Of a DNA stretch of 64,000 nucleotides, positions 1 through 30,100 are shown piece after piece. Under the pieces are notes generated by a model. That model saw only the letters and a list, made by a program, of their open reading frames with translations, had not been told where the DNA came from and did not search any database. The stretch is taken from the NCBI RefSeq assembly GCF_011397635.1, contig NC_064755.1:21311282-21375281 (forward strand), read 5' to 3'. This DNA is from Epinephelus fuscoguttatus (Eukaryota > Chordata > Actinopteri > Perciformes > Serranidae). Each line of letters begins with the position of its first letter. Position 1 is the stretch's first letter. Position numbers and translations under genes: made by a program.

Positions 1-669
1 TTTTGGTTGTGGTCTGGTAAATGTGAGTGAAAAAAACGTCTGGAGCTTGATAAGAACCGCCCTCCTAATGTTAATCATATGTTCATTGGTGCTCTATGAT
101 ACAATTTACATGAAGGACTGTGTTAATTTTTTTTTAAAAATATAAATCCATTAAAAATATCTAAAATATGTGCCCAAAAAACATTTTTTTAAGACGAATG
201 TACACACTTCCACCAACAGGAAGCATGTAAGGAGGTGTGGACCAAATGCTTCACACCTGACCCACATACACCCACCCACATGACTTTGTTTTGAGCTCTG
301 TTGAGTACCTGCAGAACAGAAAGGCACGAGGCCTGATAGAGGAAGTATAGGTGCTCTGCGTTGAGAGGAGGTGACAGGATAGGACTTGGATCATTGGCCC
401 AAGACTGAGAGTCATGCAGGAATGAGCAGCATGCAAAGGGGGAAGAGTGAAAGAAAAAAGGGGACAGCCATAGTAATGAGAGATGTGTGTCCACACAAAA
501 GAAAATAAAGATTTAGAAAAAATGCACAAAACACAAAAATGGACAGCATGAAATCCATACTATAGTATGGTGAAGCAATATTTCAGTGTACATCTTAAAG
601 CAAGATCAAATAAATGTGGATGTTAAGTAGGAGCAGGAGAGGTGTGTGGGTGTGTGTGTGTGTACGTAC

Positions 670-19042
<18,373 letters not shown>

Positions 19043-20548
19043 CCCACCACCCACACTAGGAGTAAGGGGGTACACTGACTGAAAAATTAAAATAAGGATA
19101 CTTCCACGTCCGCCATATAGGCTTATACAAGCAGTATCGATCTGTGCTTTAAAAAGAAAAAAAAAAAGATAGAAAGTCCTACAACTTCTATCTCCAGCTG
19201 ACTGTTTTATTGCTCAAAGACAGTCTTTATATATAGATAGTGCAGAGATGGGAGGTGTAGGATGGGAGGTGTTCTCTTGTAAATGGTAAAAGACTGAACA
19301 CCAAAGCAGAACACAGAGTGCTGATGTTGACAAACAAGTCTCTTTAAGTCCACACCATCCATCCTGTAAGACACAGGGTGCAGCTTCTCTCAAGCATAAG
19401 GAATCACTGGTGAGGAACAAACATGCACGGCCCAAAACAGGCACCAAACTTCCTACTGTAGGCAAAGGCAGGAAGGCCAGACACTCGGAATATGCTCCAG
19501 TCCAGTTTCTCTGCAAGACAAAAAAAGAAAAAGAGCTGCCTAACATGTTTCAAAATGTAACCAACATTATGTCAATTGTCAACAAGATCTGTAAGAGACA
19601 AGCCTAAATGCTCACAAGTAGAATTTACAGTATACACGAAGTTTAATACCATTGCTGTCAACAGAAAGAAAGCTGGCAGACACTGCATATCTAATGCAGT
19701 GCACAGCCTACTGTACTGCACTGAACCATCTGTATTCAATCACCATTTTGTGATTCACAAATGATCATTGAAGGAAAAAAATATCTTTAAATTAAGATAA
19801 GATTTGCTGTCTTGCCCAAGGACAAACGATGAAAAGCCCATGCTTGCATTCACAGTTACTTCATTGCAGGTCCTAGTAGGCAATTTTATTGTATTTTACA
19901 GCTATGGACACTTGGTATACCATTCCATTAATCTGTAAGTAAGCATTAAGTGTTTATACATAAAGTAGACAATATAAATGAGCCTTTATAAGTGCATAAT
20001 GCGGCACAAATGCCTAATGCGTTCAACAGCCATTCAGAATGACACACTAACCTCTCAATGCCTCACATTTGTTGAAGACCACAAGTAACTAATTGAGCAC
20101 AGTTGTCAGCTGATTATTCCTCAGTCTCCACAACAGGAAACCACATATAATGCTACTTATGGGGTTAGTGAATACTGTCTAAGCAACTAATAGTGAGTTC
20201 ATTGTTAAAATCGCTTCTGAGCATTAAACGTTAGAGCTGCACAAATATGAACTACCAATATCGAAACTGTAGGTTACATGCAAAAGACTGGTGCCATGTG
20301 GCATGACTATTTTTGTAATTTGTCTATAGTGGCCTTCTAAATATGCAGACTTGCAATGACAATCTTACTACTTATTAGTCATCTATAACCTACCATGGCT
20401 GCAGCCATTACCAGCGCAGCAAAGCACAATGTCAGACCCAAACCTGGTAATGTTAGCAGCAGTAACATCCCAATAAAACAGAGATACGACGGCACGACTT
20501 AATTAAATTAGTGTATTAATTAACGGAAGCCTTTTCTACGTAACTTAC

Positions 20549-21400
20549 CTACTTCTCCGCCGCCTCGTAAGTGACACCACAGCCATTTGAAATGGCAACA
20601 TCGAGCATACAAAGCAAGGAGGAGCAACGGCTCTTTGTTAGCTTGCTAGCAAGCACCGCTAGCACAGAGCTAGTTAGCCGGTGTTAGCTAATCTTTAACC
20701 AGTGAAACGTTAACCAACGATGAATGATTTCCACGTCACGCCTTTTTAAAATGTATTCCGCCCCGCTGTTAGCATATCATCTTAACGTTACAGTTATTTC
20801 CCTTAGCTAGTGTCGCCATATTTAACGTATCTGTAACCGTTAGCAATTAACACCAGCGTTTGTTACTCTACGTTATATTGACAACTTTACCGTATCCTGG
20901 GCCAGTTTCCATCCTGAATCATTAACATTACAAGCTGTGCTAACACACCGGATACGTTCGTCCGGTATGACGCCAGTTGGAAATCTACCAGGCTTTGAGA
21001 AATAGCGCCACTGCTACCTAGCTAGCTAACGTTAGCTAGGCTGGCCTAAGAAGCTAGACCCACCTCCTCCTGGCTGTCACCATTCAATTTAATGTTACCT
21101 GACGCGCTTACAGCTGTAGCGCTTCGTTTGTTGTTATTACTCACTTTAAAATTATATATTTACTAGGTGGTTAACAGCAACTATTCGTGACCAAGCGGTA
21201 CACCTTCTGTATGACGTTTGTTTCGGCTTAGCAACGCTAAGCTTGCCGCAGTTCGTTGAATCTAGCTTTGCTAACACTTACGTTAGCAGTGTAACCCCTC
21301 ACGAGCTAACTAACGTAGAGCGGTGCCGGGTGGCAGATAGCGACCTACCTCAATATCGTATCCACAACACAACTGACGACCATCGGCGTTGAAATTGACT
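20549..21400 (-). promoter_or_regulatory. wnk1: wnk1 promoter / non-coding first exon region
   Basis: This CpG-rich stretch lies upstream of the first wnk1 coding exon. On the minus strand a good donor (AGTAG|GTAAGT) ends at 20549, and a matching acceptor (TTTTTCAG) sits just before base 19080. A non-coding first exon spliced to the start-codon exon is therefore likely. The transcription start cannot be placed; the right edge given is approximate. The region is dense in GCTAGC, GTTAGC and AACGTTAGC motifs. Human WNK1 starts translation in its first exon, so a 5'UTR intron would differ; this is inference from splice signals. Confidence 0.6.
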
Positions 21401-21419
21401 TCACAGCGTTAATCCGTCT

Positions 21420-22960
21420 TGCCATATACAAAAGGGGAATACATGTACACTATCCTTAAATGTCAGGCAGATAAGCTACCCAGTCAGTTAATATCAGAGT
21501 TGCGATTTGAGGGCTCTCTTACAAACAAGCGGCGCAGTTGCTACATATTGACGAAGAAACGGGTTTTTCCGAAAGCGCCTGCGCCGGTGAAGAATGACCT
21601 CATAACCACAACACACACATACATGGATCCCTTTGAAGCACCTTCATCATATCAATTTTGTATGATTTCCTGCAACAATAGATTTATGTAGGCTGTACTT
21701 ACAGTCAAAACACCTGTGAATTCAAATCACAAACCATTTATAGGTCGTATCAGATAACACTGATTCTAAATACTATGATAAGCATATTCTAAATTGCTTA
21801 GTATTAATTAATAATAATTTCTTTGGAATATGTTCATGTAAGATATTGATTAGGTAAAGTTTGTCCACATACATATTTTGCTGTTAGTAGTTTGTTATCA
21901 CTTGTATTATTTTATGTATTGTTCTTTGCCTTTCTATACTTTTGAGTTCTTTATAACTTTAAAAATTTTATTTGGTGGAGGCTTCAAATAAGCCCTCTGG
22001 GTTTTTTGCCTCTCCCTGCACTGCATTTCATTATTCATTTTCTGGCCTTTTTGTGTTTTAATTGTGGGGGGACGACGACTATAACGATCACCAATAAAAT
22101 TCTGTTCACCAAATGCCCTCTTTAGAAAATAACACATTAGTCAGGTTTTATGTGTCTTTTTCCAACATTGTTGACACAAGTTAGGGCTCTAAAATATGTA
22201 ACAATCTAGTTTGAATGGAAATACATTTAATATATATATATATTTATACACAATCAAAAATAAATAATCTATTTCTTTAAATAAAAGCCGCCTTTTTATT
22301 GTATTTAGTTATTATTTTGATTGCACCATCCATTTCAAATTTCAAACATACTGTTTAAAACTTCTTGTTCTTTTTTTTGGGGGGGGTAACTACTTTGATC
22401 ACACCAATTATCAGCTAAAACCCTGTTAAATTATACAAATTTATTAAAACACAGACCAGAATGTTGTTCGTGGACCTAGAGGATTACTGTTCTTGTTTAA
22501 AAAATCAGATTACAAATGCCTGGCTGCACACATATATATATAGGCCTATATCAATTTCGTTTATACAATTTTGTAAAACAGGAAAACAATCAGCATGTGT
22601 ATTTTTTGAGCAACAATTTTAGAGATGAAGATTTCCTACAGGTAAGCACTGCCCCCTGCTGGTAGTTGTTGACTAAGCATGACATGGTTTTTCTTTTACA
22701 TTATTTAACACAAATTGAAAAACTCACTGCTAGAGACAGTATATTGACAATGTCTAATATTTTATTGGTAGTATTAGAGGTTGATATTATAAATTGTGTT
22801 AAACTACTCTGACGTTTTTGCCTGCTGACTACTAAATTTAATTTTGATACTCCAGAGTTAACCACAACTTTTACTAATCTCGCGATATTTATTGAAAGCT
22901 GTGTGTTTTGGTCAAAATGTTGGTCACTCTGATTTTCGTTGCTGTCCACACTCACCAACC
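21420..22960. other. Intergenic region between wnk1 and erc1 starts
   Basis: About 1.5 kb, mostly AT-rich, with no coding exon seen on either strand. It contains poly-T/G and TA-rich simple sequence and the CTCF-like motif at 22648-22666. No RAD52-like coding sequence is present, although RAD52 lies between WNK1 and ERC1 in human. Confidence 0.7.
22648..22666 (-). promoter_or_regulatory. CTCF-like binding motif
   Basis: The minus strand reads CTACCAGCAGGGGGCAGTG, a very close match to the vertebrate CTCF core (CCASYAGRKGGCRS). It lies between the two divergent promoters. Occupancy is inferred only. Confidence 0.65.
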
Positions 22961-22969
22961 ACTAAGCTC

Positions 22970-23210
22970 GTGACCGCGCGTTTAAAATTCAAGCGTGGCG
23001 AGGAAGACTGTAGTGAACGCGCACAGGAGGCTTGACGTCACTGAGGCGCCCTGGCTCTCCTGAGCCGCTGGTACTGCTGGCGAAAAGATGGGAAAATCAG
23101 ATAGACATCTATCGAGTATTTAACGTAAAATGACGGGTTTGCAGCCGATTTCCGATCGACAGAGGATTCAGTAGTGGCACCGGTCTGAGCTCCACCAGAC
23201 AACGAGAAAG
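22970..23210 (+). promoter_or_regulatory. erc1: erc1 promoter and non-coding exon 1
   Basis: A CpG-rich block ends at the donor GAGAAAG|GTAGTT (exon end 23210), which would join the acceptor before 24803. A perfect CRE palindrome sits at 23033-23040. Two small upstream ORFs (ATG at 23088 and 23129) lie in the probable 5'UTR, depending on where transcription starts. Confidence 0.6.
23033..23040. promoter_or_regulatory. erc1: Consensus CRE (TGACGTCA)
   Basis: An exact 8-bp palindromic CREB/ATF site in the CpG-rich erc1 promoter, about 180 bp upstream of the exon 1 donor. CREB/ATF sites are functional mainly in such contexts; use in vivo is inferred. Confidence 0.65.
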
Positions 23211-24408
23211 GTAGTTTGTTTGGAGAGGTTTTTCACCACTGGCTATTGTGTTAGCGAGAAAAAATAGAGGTTCTGGTTGACCACATAAATTGGATGGACT
23301 AGCCTCCATATATCACGGCGAGCTAACGTTAAGCGTATTTGCATTTGATATTTTAGCTCTCTCCTTGATAGTCACCAGACTCACAGCTAGGTATGAGAAG
23401 CTCTGAATGAAAAAAAACGAAGCTTCAAATGAAAAGCCGTTCAGTAGAGGTGGGGAAAATGGATATGGTTTGATGTGGGTGTCTCCAAAGCAGACCCTGA
23501 ACCGTATCGTTAGGCTTGTGCAAAAGGCTTTGATTTTGGTACAGTGTGTTACATTTTGACACCACATTTTATGAACTTATCAAGTCAGCTATCTAGCTAA
23601 TAATTTGACAGACAATTATTTCAATTTGCCTTCAGTTGTACGAGCAGTAAGATTTTTTTCCTGACAATGTCCACCATGGACAATCCCTTTTTCCCTCCCT
23701 TGCTAGTTTTAATCCATAGCGTCAGCACATTGGGAAATGACTGGGAGCTTCAGGATTTATCCCGCAGACAAAATATACGAAGTATTTTAAATACATGTCA
23801 ACTAAACGACAACTATTTAAAGATAACACGACGTTAAAAGTAGAAATGTCAGGCGTTACTGTTAGCCGGTATGTTAACGTAACGTTAGCTGCTAGCAAGG
23901 CCACGCAGACTACCCAGTGTTAAATGGCTGGGGTGGAAATTCAGTTAAAAACCAAATATGAATCACAAACCAACATAGTCTGACACATTTCCGTACATTT
24001 AAACCCGCTCGTAACGCTATATTTCGACATTTTAAGCCAAGTTGTGTGACAAGGCTGACATAACGGTTATGACTTACCAACGGTTACAACGATACAGCAT
24101 TTAACTTAACCTCTGTTGAGAATAAACCTAAAATCAGTGGCTCCAATACTGTTCCACATCTGTGTTATCAGGTAGATATAGTGTATTTATATGTACATTA
24201 TAGATGGACTAGCAGTGACTTTGTCTCAAGGAAACCATCTGAGAATAATTTTGTTCTTAGACATGACTTTAAACAGTTACATAACTGTCTGTACTGCAGG
24301 AGGGGATCCAGTTAAGACAGTGAAAACAACAATGGACATCCTCAATCACTCTCATTGTGCTGTATGTTAAAAAGTCAACCAAATATTAAAGGTACTAGTT
24401 ACTATTTT

Positions 24409-24599
24409 CAGTGATGTAGTGGTAGATTAGGAGGTGGGTGTACTACTAGGTAGATGGAGAGGTTGCTGAGGAGAAGGTGGGTTTACGCTCAAATGTATTT
24501 CCAACGGCTTTTTGGCTGATTGGTACGTATACTGAAAACTGCAAGAAATAAAGGTGGGCATACCTTGTATACTTGCATATACCATCCACTACACCACTG
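24409..24599. mobile_element. MITE in erc1 5'UTR intron
   Basis: The left terminus CAGTGATGTAGTGG and right terminus CCACTACACCACTG are inverted repeats with one mismatch, bounding 191 bp without coding capacity. Confidence 0.72.
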
Positions 24600-24802
24600 C
24601 CCATAGTGCTGGAGATAGATACAGACCCCTTTAATGACTCCCAGTGGACTGCATGTTGTTTGATATGGGGTGGCTAGAGTTTGATGCAGATGCAGCTGGA
24701 TTTTGATACTGCATGTGGTTCTTGTCTTATCAATTGATAACCAGTGCTTTATTCATGCTATTGCCGTGCAATTTATAGAGAACAACTGTGCTTTTTTTGC
24801 AG

Positions 24803-25060
24803 ATTGGTGTCATTATTTGTAACACTGGATAGCCCCTGTTGGAAGAGGAAATCTGTCAGCATTGTTTGCCCCAGAAAGTGGAGAGCATCAGACCTCTATT
24901 CTATCATGAACATTGCACCCGTCAACTCCAGTTGAAGCAGGATCACCACCTCATATTCACACAGCTGGTGACAGCCCCAATCACAAAATCGGCAAGAATT
25001 TATACAGATACTTGGGGTCATAAGTTTTGCTGTCAGCTCCATTCTTCTATTTAGCAGAAG
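24803..25060 (+). other. erc1: erc1 5'UTR (exon 2) with short upstream ORF
   Basis: The acceptor CTTTTTTTGCAG ends at 24802. The 258-nt leader has one upstream ATG at 24906 opening a nine-residue uORF (MNIAPVNSS, stop ending at 24935). Both the uORF (A at -3) and the main start (AAGATGT, A at -3) have fair initiation contexts, so the uORF could dampen translation. Confidence 0.7.
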
Positions 25061-25606
25061 ATGTACGGTAGTGCCCGCTCTGTTGGCAGAGGGGATGCCA
25101 ACCATAGTGGTGGAAGAGATGGAGGTGGCACCGGTAATCAAGGATCTGGCCGCTCCCCTCGCCTTCCCCGTTCTCCTCGGATGGGACACCGTCGTACCAA
25201 CAGCACTGGAGGCAGTGGAGGGGGTCCTGGTGGAGCAGGAGGCAAGACGCTTTCCATGGAGAACATCCAGTCCCTCAATGCTGCGTACGCCACCTCAGGA
25301 CCCATGTACCTGAGTGACAATGAGGTGGCCATGGCAGGCGACCATCTTCCCAAAACTGGTGGGACAGTGACGACCATGGGGAGACAGAGGGTGACCTATG
25401 GGTCAAGGGGTAGTAGCAGTGGAGTCGTGGCTGCTAGCACCCCCAACATCTCCACCACAGTGCCAGCCAATGCTGTGCTGCCAGCAGGCATGATGGCAGG
25501 TGATGCTCTGGCTTTTGGGGACCACCACATGGCCTCCACTGTGCCCCACTCTCTAAGGCAGGCCAGAGACAACACAATACTGGACCTGCAGGCCCAACTG
25601 AAAGAG
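25061..25606 (+). CDS. erc1: erc1 coding exon 1
   Basis: Residues 1-182. Start MYGSARSVGRGD, then SPRLPRSPRMGHRRTNSTGG (basic/Ser-rich, 14-3-3-like), SMENIQSLNAAYATSGPMYL (near-identical to human), a Gly/Ala-rich spacer longer than in human, and the first coiled coil RQARDNTILDLQAQLKE. Donor GAG|GTATTT. Confidence 0.96.
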
Positions 25607-27100
25607 GTATTTTGTTAATTTTTCTCAAAGTCTGCAGATTTTCTCTGTAAATAATTTGGAATTTCTGATCAGAGGTTGACTTGCTTGGTTCGACAGACCA
25701 CATCACAGCATTTGTGTTCTACTCCTTTTTCCTGCTTTCTCAGGTTCTGCGTGAGAATGAGATGCTGCGTCGAGAAGTGGAAGTTAAGGAGAGCAAGCTC
25801 AGCTCCTCCATGAATTCTATCAAGACTTTCTGGAGCCCAGAACTGAAAAAGGAGCGAGCTCTCAGGAAAGATGAGGTTTCTAAGATCACTGTCTGGAAGG
25901 AACAGTACCGTGTGATTCAAGATGAAGCACAGGTCAGTGTTCCCTTGTATTCATTTCAATAGATGTTTTTGCTTTAAAATTATCCGTGTCTGATCTCATC
26001 AAGTTATTTTTATCAATCAAAACGGAGTCATCAATCTGCCGAGGTCGAACACGTACAGCTGTAAAAAATGCATTTCACCTAGTGTGTCAGCTTTAGTGCA
26101 AGTGTGTTTCTGTCTCGTTCTTCTCTCTCTGCTCAGGCTAGAGGCAGGTTTTTAACATCTAGTTAATCCTCTTATATGCAGCTATATGCTCATGCTTAAT
26201 AGATGAAAGAGGCCGTAAGTCTAATGGCTGCATTAGCAATTCTGTATGTTTTAGAAATCGCTGGATGTGGTGAACAGGAGGAAAATGTGGGGAATGTGCA
26301 AATTTAAAACTGTGTATGTGTGTATTAGTTTAACCACTGCAGAAAATAAGAAACCAACTTAAGAGTGTTGTCACAAGTTGCAGTAATAAAGGAGCAGTTT
26401 TAAATAGCACTTTTATGTGTTGTTTAAGAACAGCAGTTATACATTTGTCTTTCAAAGGAAGTCCATATAAAAACTTTACTTCCAACACTTTAATCATATT
26501 TTCGAAATATCAAAATGAAGGATACAACAGTCTACTGGACTGATTAGAGTTGAAGTTGTGTTGCCATTCATTCAAATACCTTCATTTCTGATTTCAGCAG
26601 CAGAAACCCAGCATTTTCATATGCCCTCCATTCCCTTTTTATTACTTTGGTGACAATTTTTCACAAGTTTTTTTATTTCCTTGGCTCTAGATCTAAAGAA
26701 TAGAGACACTAGCTTTGCAGAATTTGAGTCCAGTTCCTTGTTCAGCAGTCTGTGTCAGCACACAACACACTGTATGCACAAATTAAACAAAAATGTATTT
26801 CGTAAGAATAAGTGAATAAGTACAGGCACGAGGTTTGTGTTAAACCCTACAGTTTGTTGTGCAAATTGTGCAAATTAAGTGTCATTAATCAAGAGAAATA
26901 GTCTTTGTTTCACTGCGATTCTTAATGGATGGGCAGATGTGTATAATTTGCTGTTTTCACTCCTGCTGAGTCACAGAATCACACTGTGGACTAATTCCCA
27001 GTAATGCCCGACTAGCACAGAACTAATCAGTGGGTGCTGTAATTTAAAGATGTCTGCTTTCATATGTCAGCCTCCACCTCCCACGCTGGCACGCATGCAG

Positions 27101-27136
<36 letters not shown>

Positions 27137-30100
27137 CCACATACAAAGGCATTTGGCTAATTACCACCTTAGTTAAGCTGCATGCCCTCATTATGTGTAG
27201 GTCCAGTGCATACGTCTGCAATTGTATGTTTATGTGTGCCATTTCTGTTTCTGTGCTCACCATGGTGATGCGAGTGCTGGTCACAGCTTTTCCAAAAATC
27301 CCTTCTGCAAGGCAGTTAGGCCCGTCAGTCTTTTTGATAAGTATCTGCTATTATCTAGTCTGTAATAGTGTGTACCACCTAATCATCATCAGTTATTTCT
27401 TGCGAAACCCTCCTTCCCACATATATAAAATATCACATTTATCACAGGATGTTGTGAGTTGCCAGTGATCAACTGTTGTGTTTTTTCGTGCTTGTCCGTG
27501 CATGCATCTGCCTGTGTTTATGTGGGGGGGGGTGGATCAGTGCAGTCACAGCAGTGAGTCAGCCTTAGTCACGGGGTGGAGAGGGTGATGGAGAGGGAGG
27601 GTTAGTGAGAGGAGAGGTGAGAATATTGGAGGGAAGAGATAGGACAAGAAGCAAGGTATAGATGAATAGTGTGTGTGATGAGGAGAATAGTGTGTGTGAT
27701 GGGGAGAATAGTGTGTGTGCTGGTGGAGGGAGAAGGAGAGCATGACAAAGGAAGAAAAAGGGAGGGGGCTGGAGGAGGACAGAGAAAAACGAAGGCAGAC
27801 ACTGACTTCTCTCTTTGTTCTGTCGTCTGCAAACGCTCACAGCTGGTTCAGACCAGAGTGTAACACAGCCTTGTGTCACTGTCTCACAGCAGCTCTGCCA
27901 AGTGTCCGTGGCGTCAGATGCCACAAACAATGCAATACTATACGGGGCTGATTGTGTTTCACCACTTGTATTTCTCTGGGCATGAAACGTAACACTGTCC
28001 ACAAAGCCCTGCTGTTGTGGGTGCATCTGTCAGGGCACTGCTGAATTTTCAGTCATGATTAGAGCCTGATTTTTAACATGCTGTAACACAATATTCTGAC
28101 AGGATCCATAACAGTAAAGTGGGATGGGAGCATCCCCTGTGTTGTTCAGATAATCAATATACATACATTTCCCTCACCTCATCTAACCCTCGTGTAAATC
28201 ATTTTGTAATAAAGTCCAACAAACAAACAGAAGACGAGATGAATGTCAAGAAATACATTTGTGTCTCTTGATTGTTTCTAGCATCTTCAGATGACTGTTC
28301 AAGCTCTTCAAGATGAGCTGAGGATCCAGAGGGACTTGAACCAGCTGCTCCAGCAAGACCCCGCCATCCAGGGCCGGGACCTGGCCCTAACATCTGAACC
28401 CACGGAGGAGAACTACCGACGGTTACAGGCCGAGCACGAGAGGCAGGCCAAAGAGCTCTTCCTCCTCAGGAAGACCCTGGAGGAGATGGAGCTGAGGATC
28501 GACACACAGAAGCAAACCCTGGGAGCCAGAGACGAGTCCATCAAGAAACTTCTGGAGATGCTACAGAGCAAAGGTGGGGTTGAGCCTCAGGAGAGACGTT
28601 TGAAGCTAATTGATCCTACCAAAGTATATCACCCTGGCTGAATGTTGAAGCCAGTGCAGAGCGTTGCTATGGAGCAGTTGTTGTTACCCAGTAGTTTCTA
28701 ATTTGTTTGCAAAACAGCATTTAAGACAACAGGAAACCAAGTCACTGGGTTTCTTTCACAAACATTTTTGATCTCAGGTTTTGGTTTCGGGCTATCATTT
28801 AAAGCTGTGATGGTTGCAGCTTGCTTTTTCCCCCTCAGCCCCACCCAAGCTCTTTCCCCAGCTGGCCAAATATAGGTTTCTGTGCTCCATAAACTAACCA
28901 CGATGCATGCTTTAACCTAAGCATGCTTCTCAGGCTAGGAATCTCTGACTTCTTCATGCAGAGGCCTTTGTATAGGTGTGTGTCCTTTGGTGACACAAAA
29001 TATCAGAGACATCATACTTTACAAACCAGATGCAGGAAACTAAGAGGAAGCCCAAAACCCATTTAAACATCACAGAATATCTTTGATAGATGAAATGAAT
29101 GTCGTTTCACCTACTTCATCATGGTAACCAAGGTGTTGCACACTCTGTCTCAGGGCCATCTGCCAAAGCATCAGAGGAGGACCAGGAGCGGACTAGGAGA
29201 CTGGCTGATGCAGAGATGCACAGACATCACCTTGAGAGTTTACTGGACCAGAGGGACAGAGAGATCAATGCACTAAGAGAGGTAATGTCCAGTCCACCCA
29301 TGGGAGATGTAACATTACATTTCGTCATTGTAGTTATTTTTACATACATAAAACGTGTTCGTCTTCATCTGTCAAAAGGAGCTGCATCGTCGTTACGAGG
29401 GAACCCCTGAATCCACCAAAACTAAGGCTTTACAGACTGTTATCGACATGAAGGTGAGGATTTAAATAAACGAGTATGAGTGAATATGTTTGTGCAATGT
29501 CTGATCGCACATGTTCATGCTGTGTCTGTGAATTCCTCTTCATCAATCCCAGGATGCAAAAATCAATTCAATGGAGCGGGGCATGAGAGACATGGAGGAG
29601 GAGCTGCTAATGCTGAAATCCAATGGACTCCTGAGCTGTGAGGAGCGTCAGGAGGAGATGAAGCAGATGGAGGTCTACCGCAGCCACACGAAATTCATGA
29701 AGAACAAGGTCCGTGACAGCATGAGATGGAGTTTAATTTGACTGAACTGTTGTGGTAAATCTTAAATTTAGAAGTGAGACTCAGACTTTCATTTTCCTCC
29801 CTCCCTCTTTTTCCCCCAATGGTCTCGCCTTTTTCAGATGGAGCAGGTGAAGCAGGACCTCTCGAGGAAGGACACCGAGCTGCTTGGTTTGCAGACCAAG
29901 CTGGAGACGCTCACCAACCAGTTCTCTGACAGCAAGCAGCACATTGAAGTTCTCAAGGAGTCCCTCACTGCCAAGGAGCAGCGAGCTGCCATTTTACAGA
30001 CAGAGGTATGTATGTACTGTTGCCCAGAGGACTTTGGCATAGGTGTAAAGCAAGAGCACTTTAGAGGTACATATGTTGTGGAGCGAGGAAAAAGACTCGT

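Noticed and set aside
19043..19075. GTG-initiated extension of wnk1 ([11 protein letters not shown])
   Set aside because: The first codon is GTG; eukaryotic initiation at the ATG at 19042 is far more likely and fits the vertebrate WNK1 start.
21420..24800. RAD52 expected from human synteny
   Set aside because: No RAD52-like translated segment on either strand.
27565..28026. 153-residue minus-strand frame in an erc1 intron
   Set aside because: Driven by the 21-bp repeat at 27664-27722 and low complexity; no homology.
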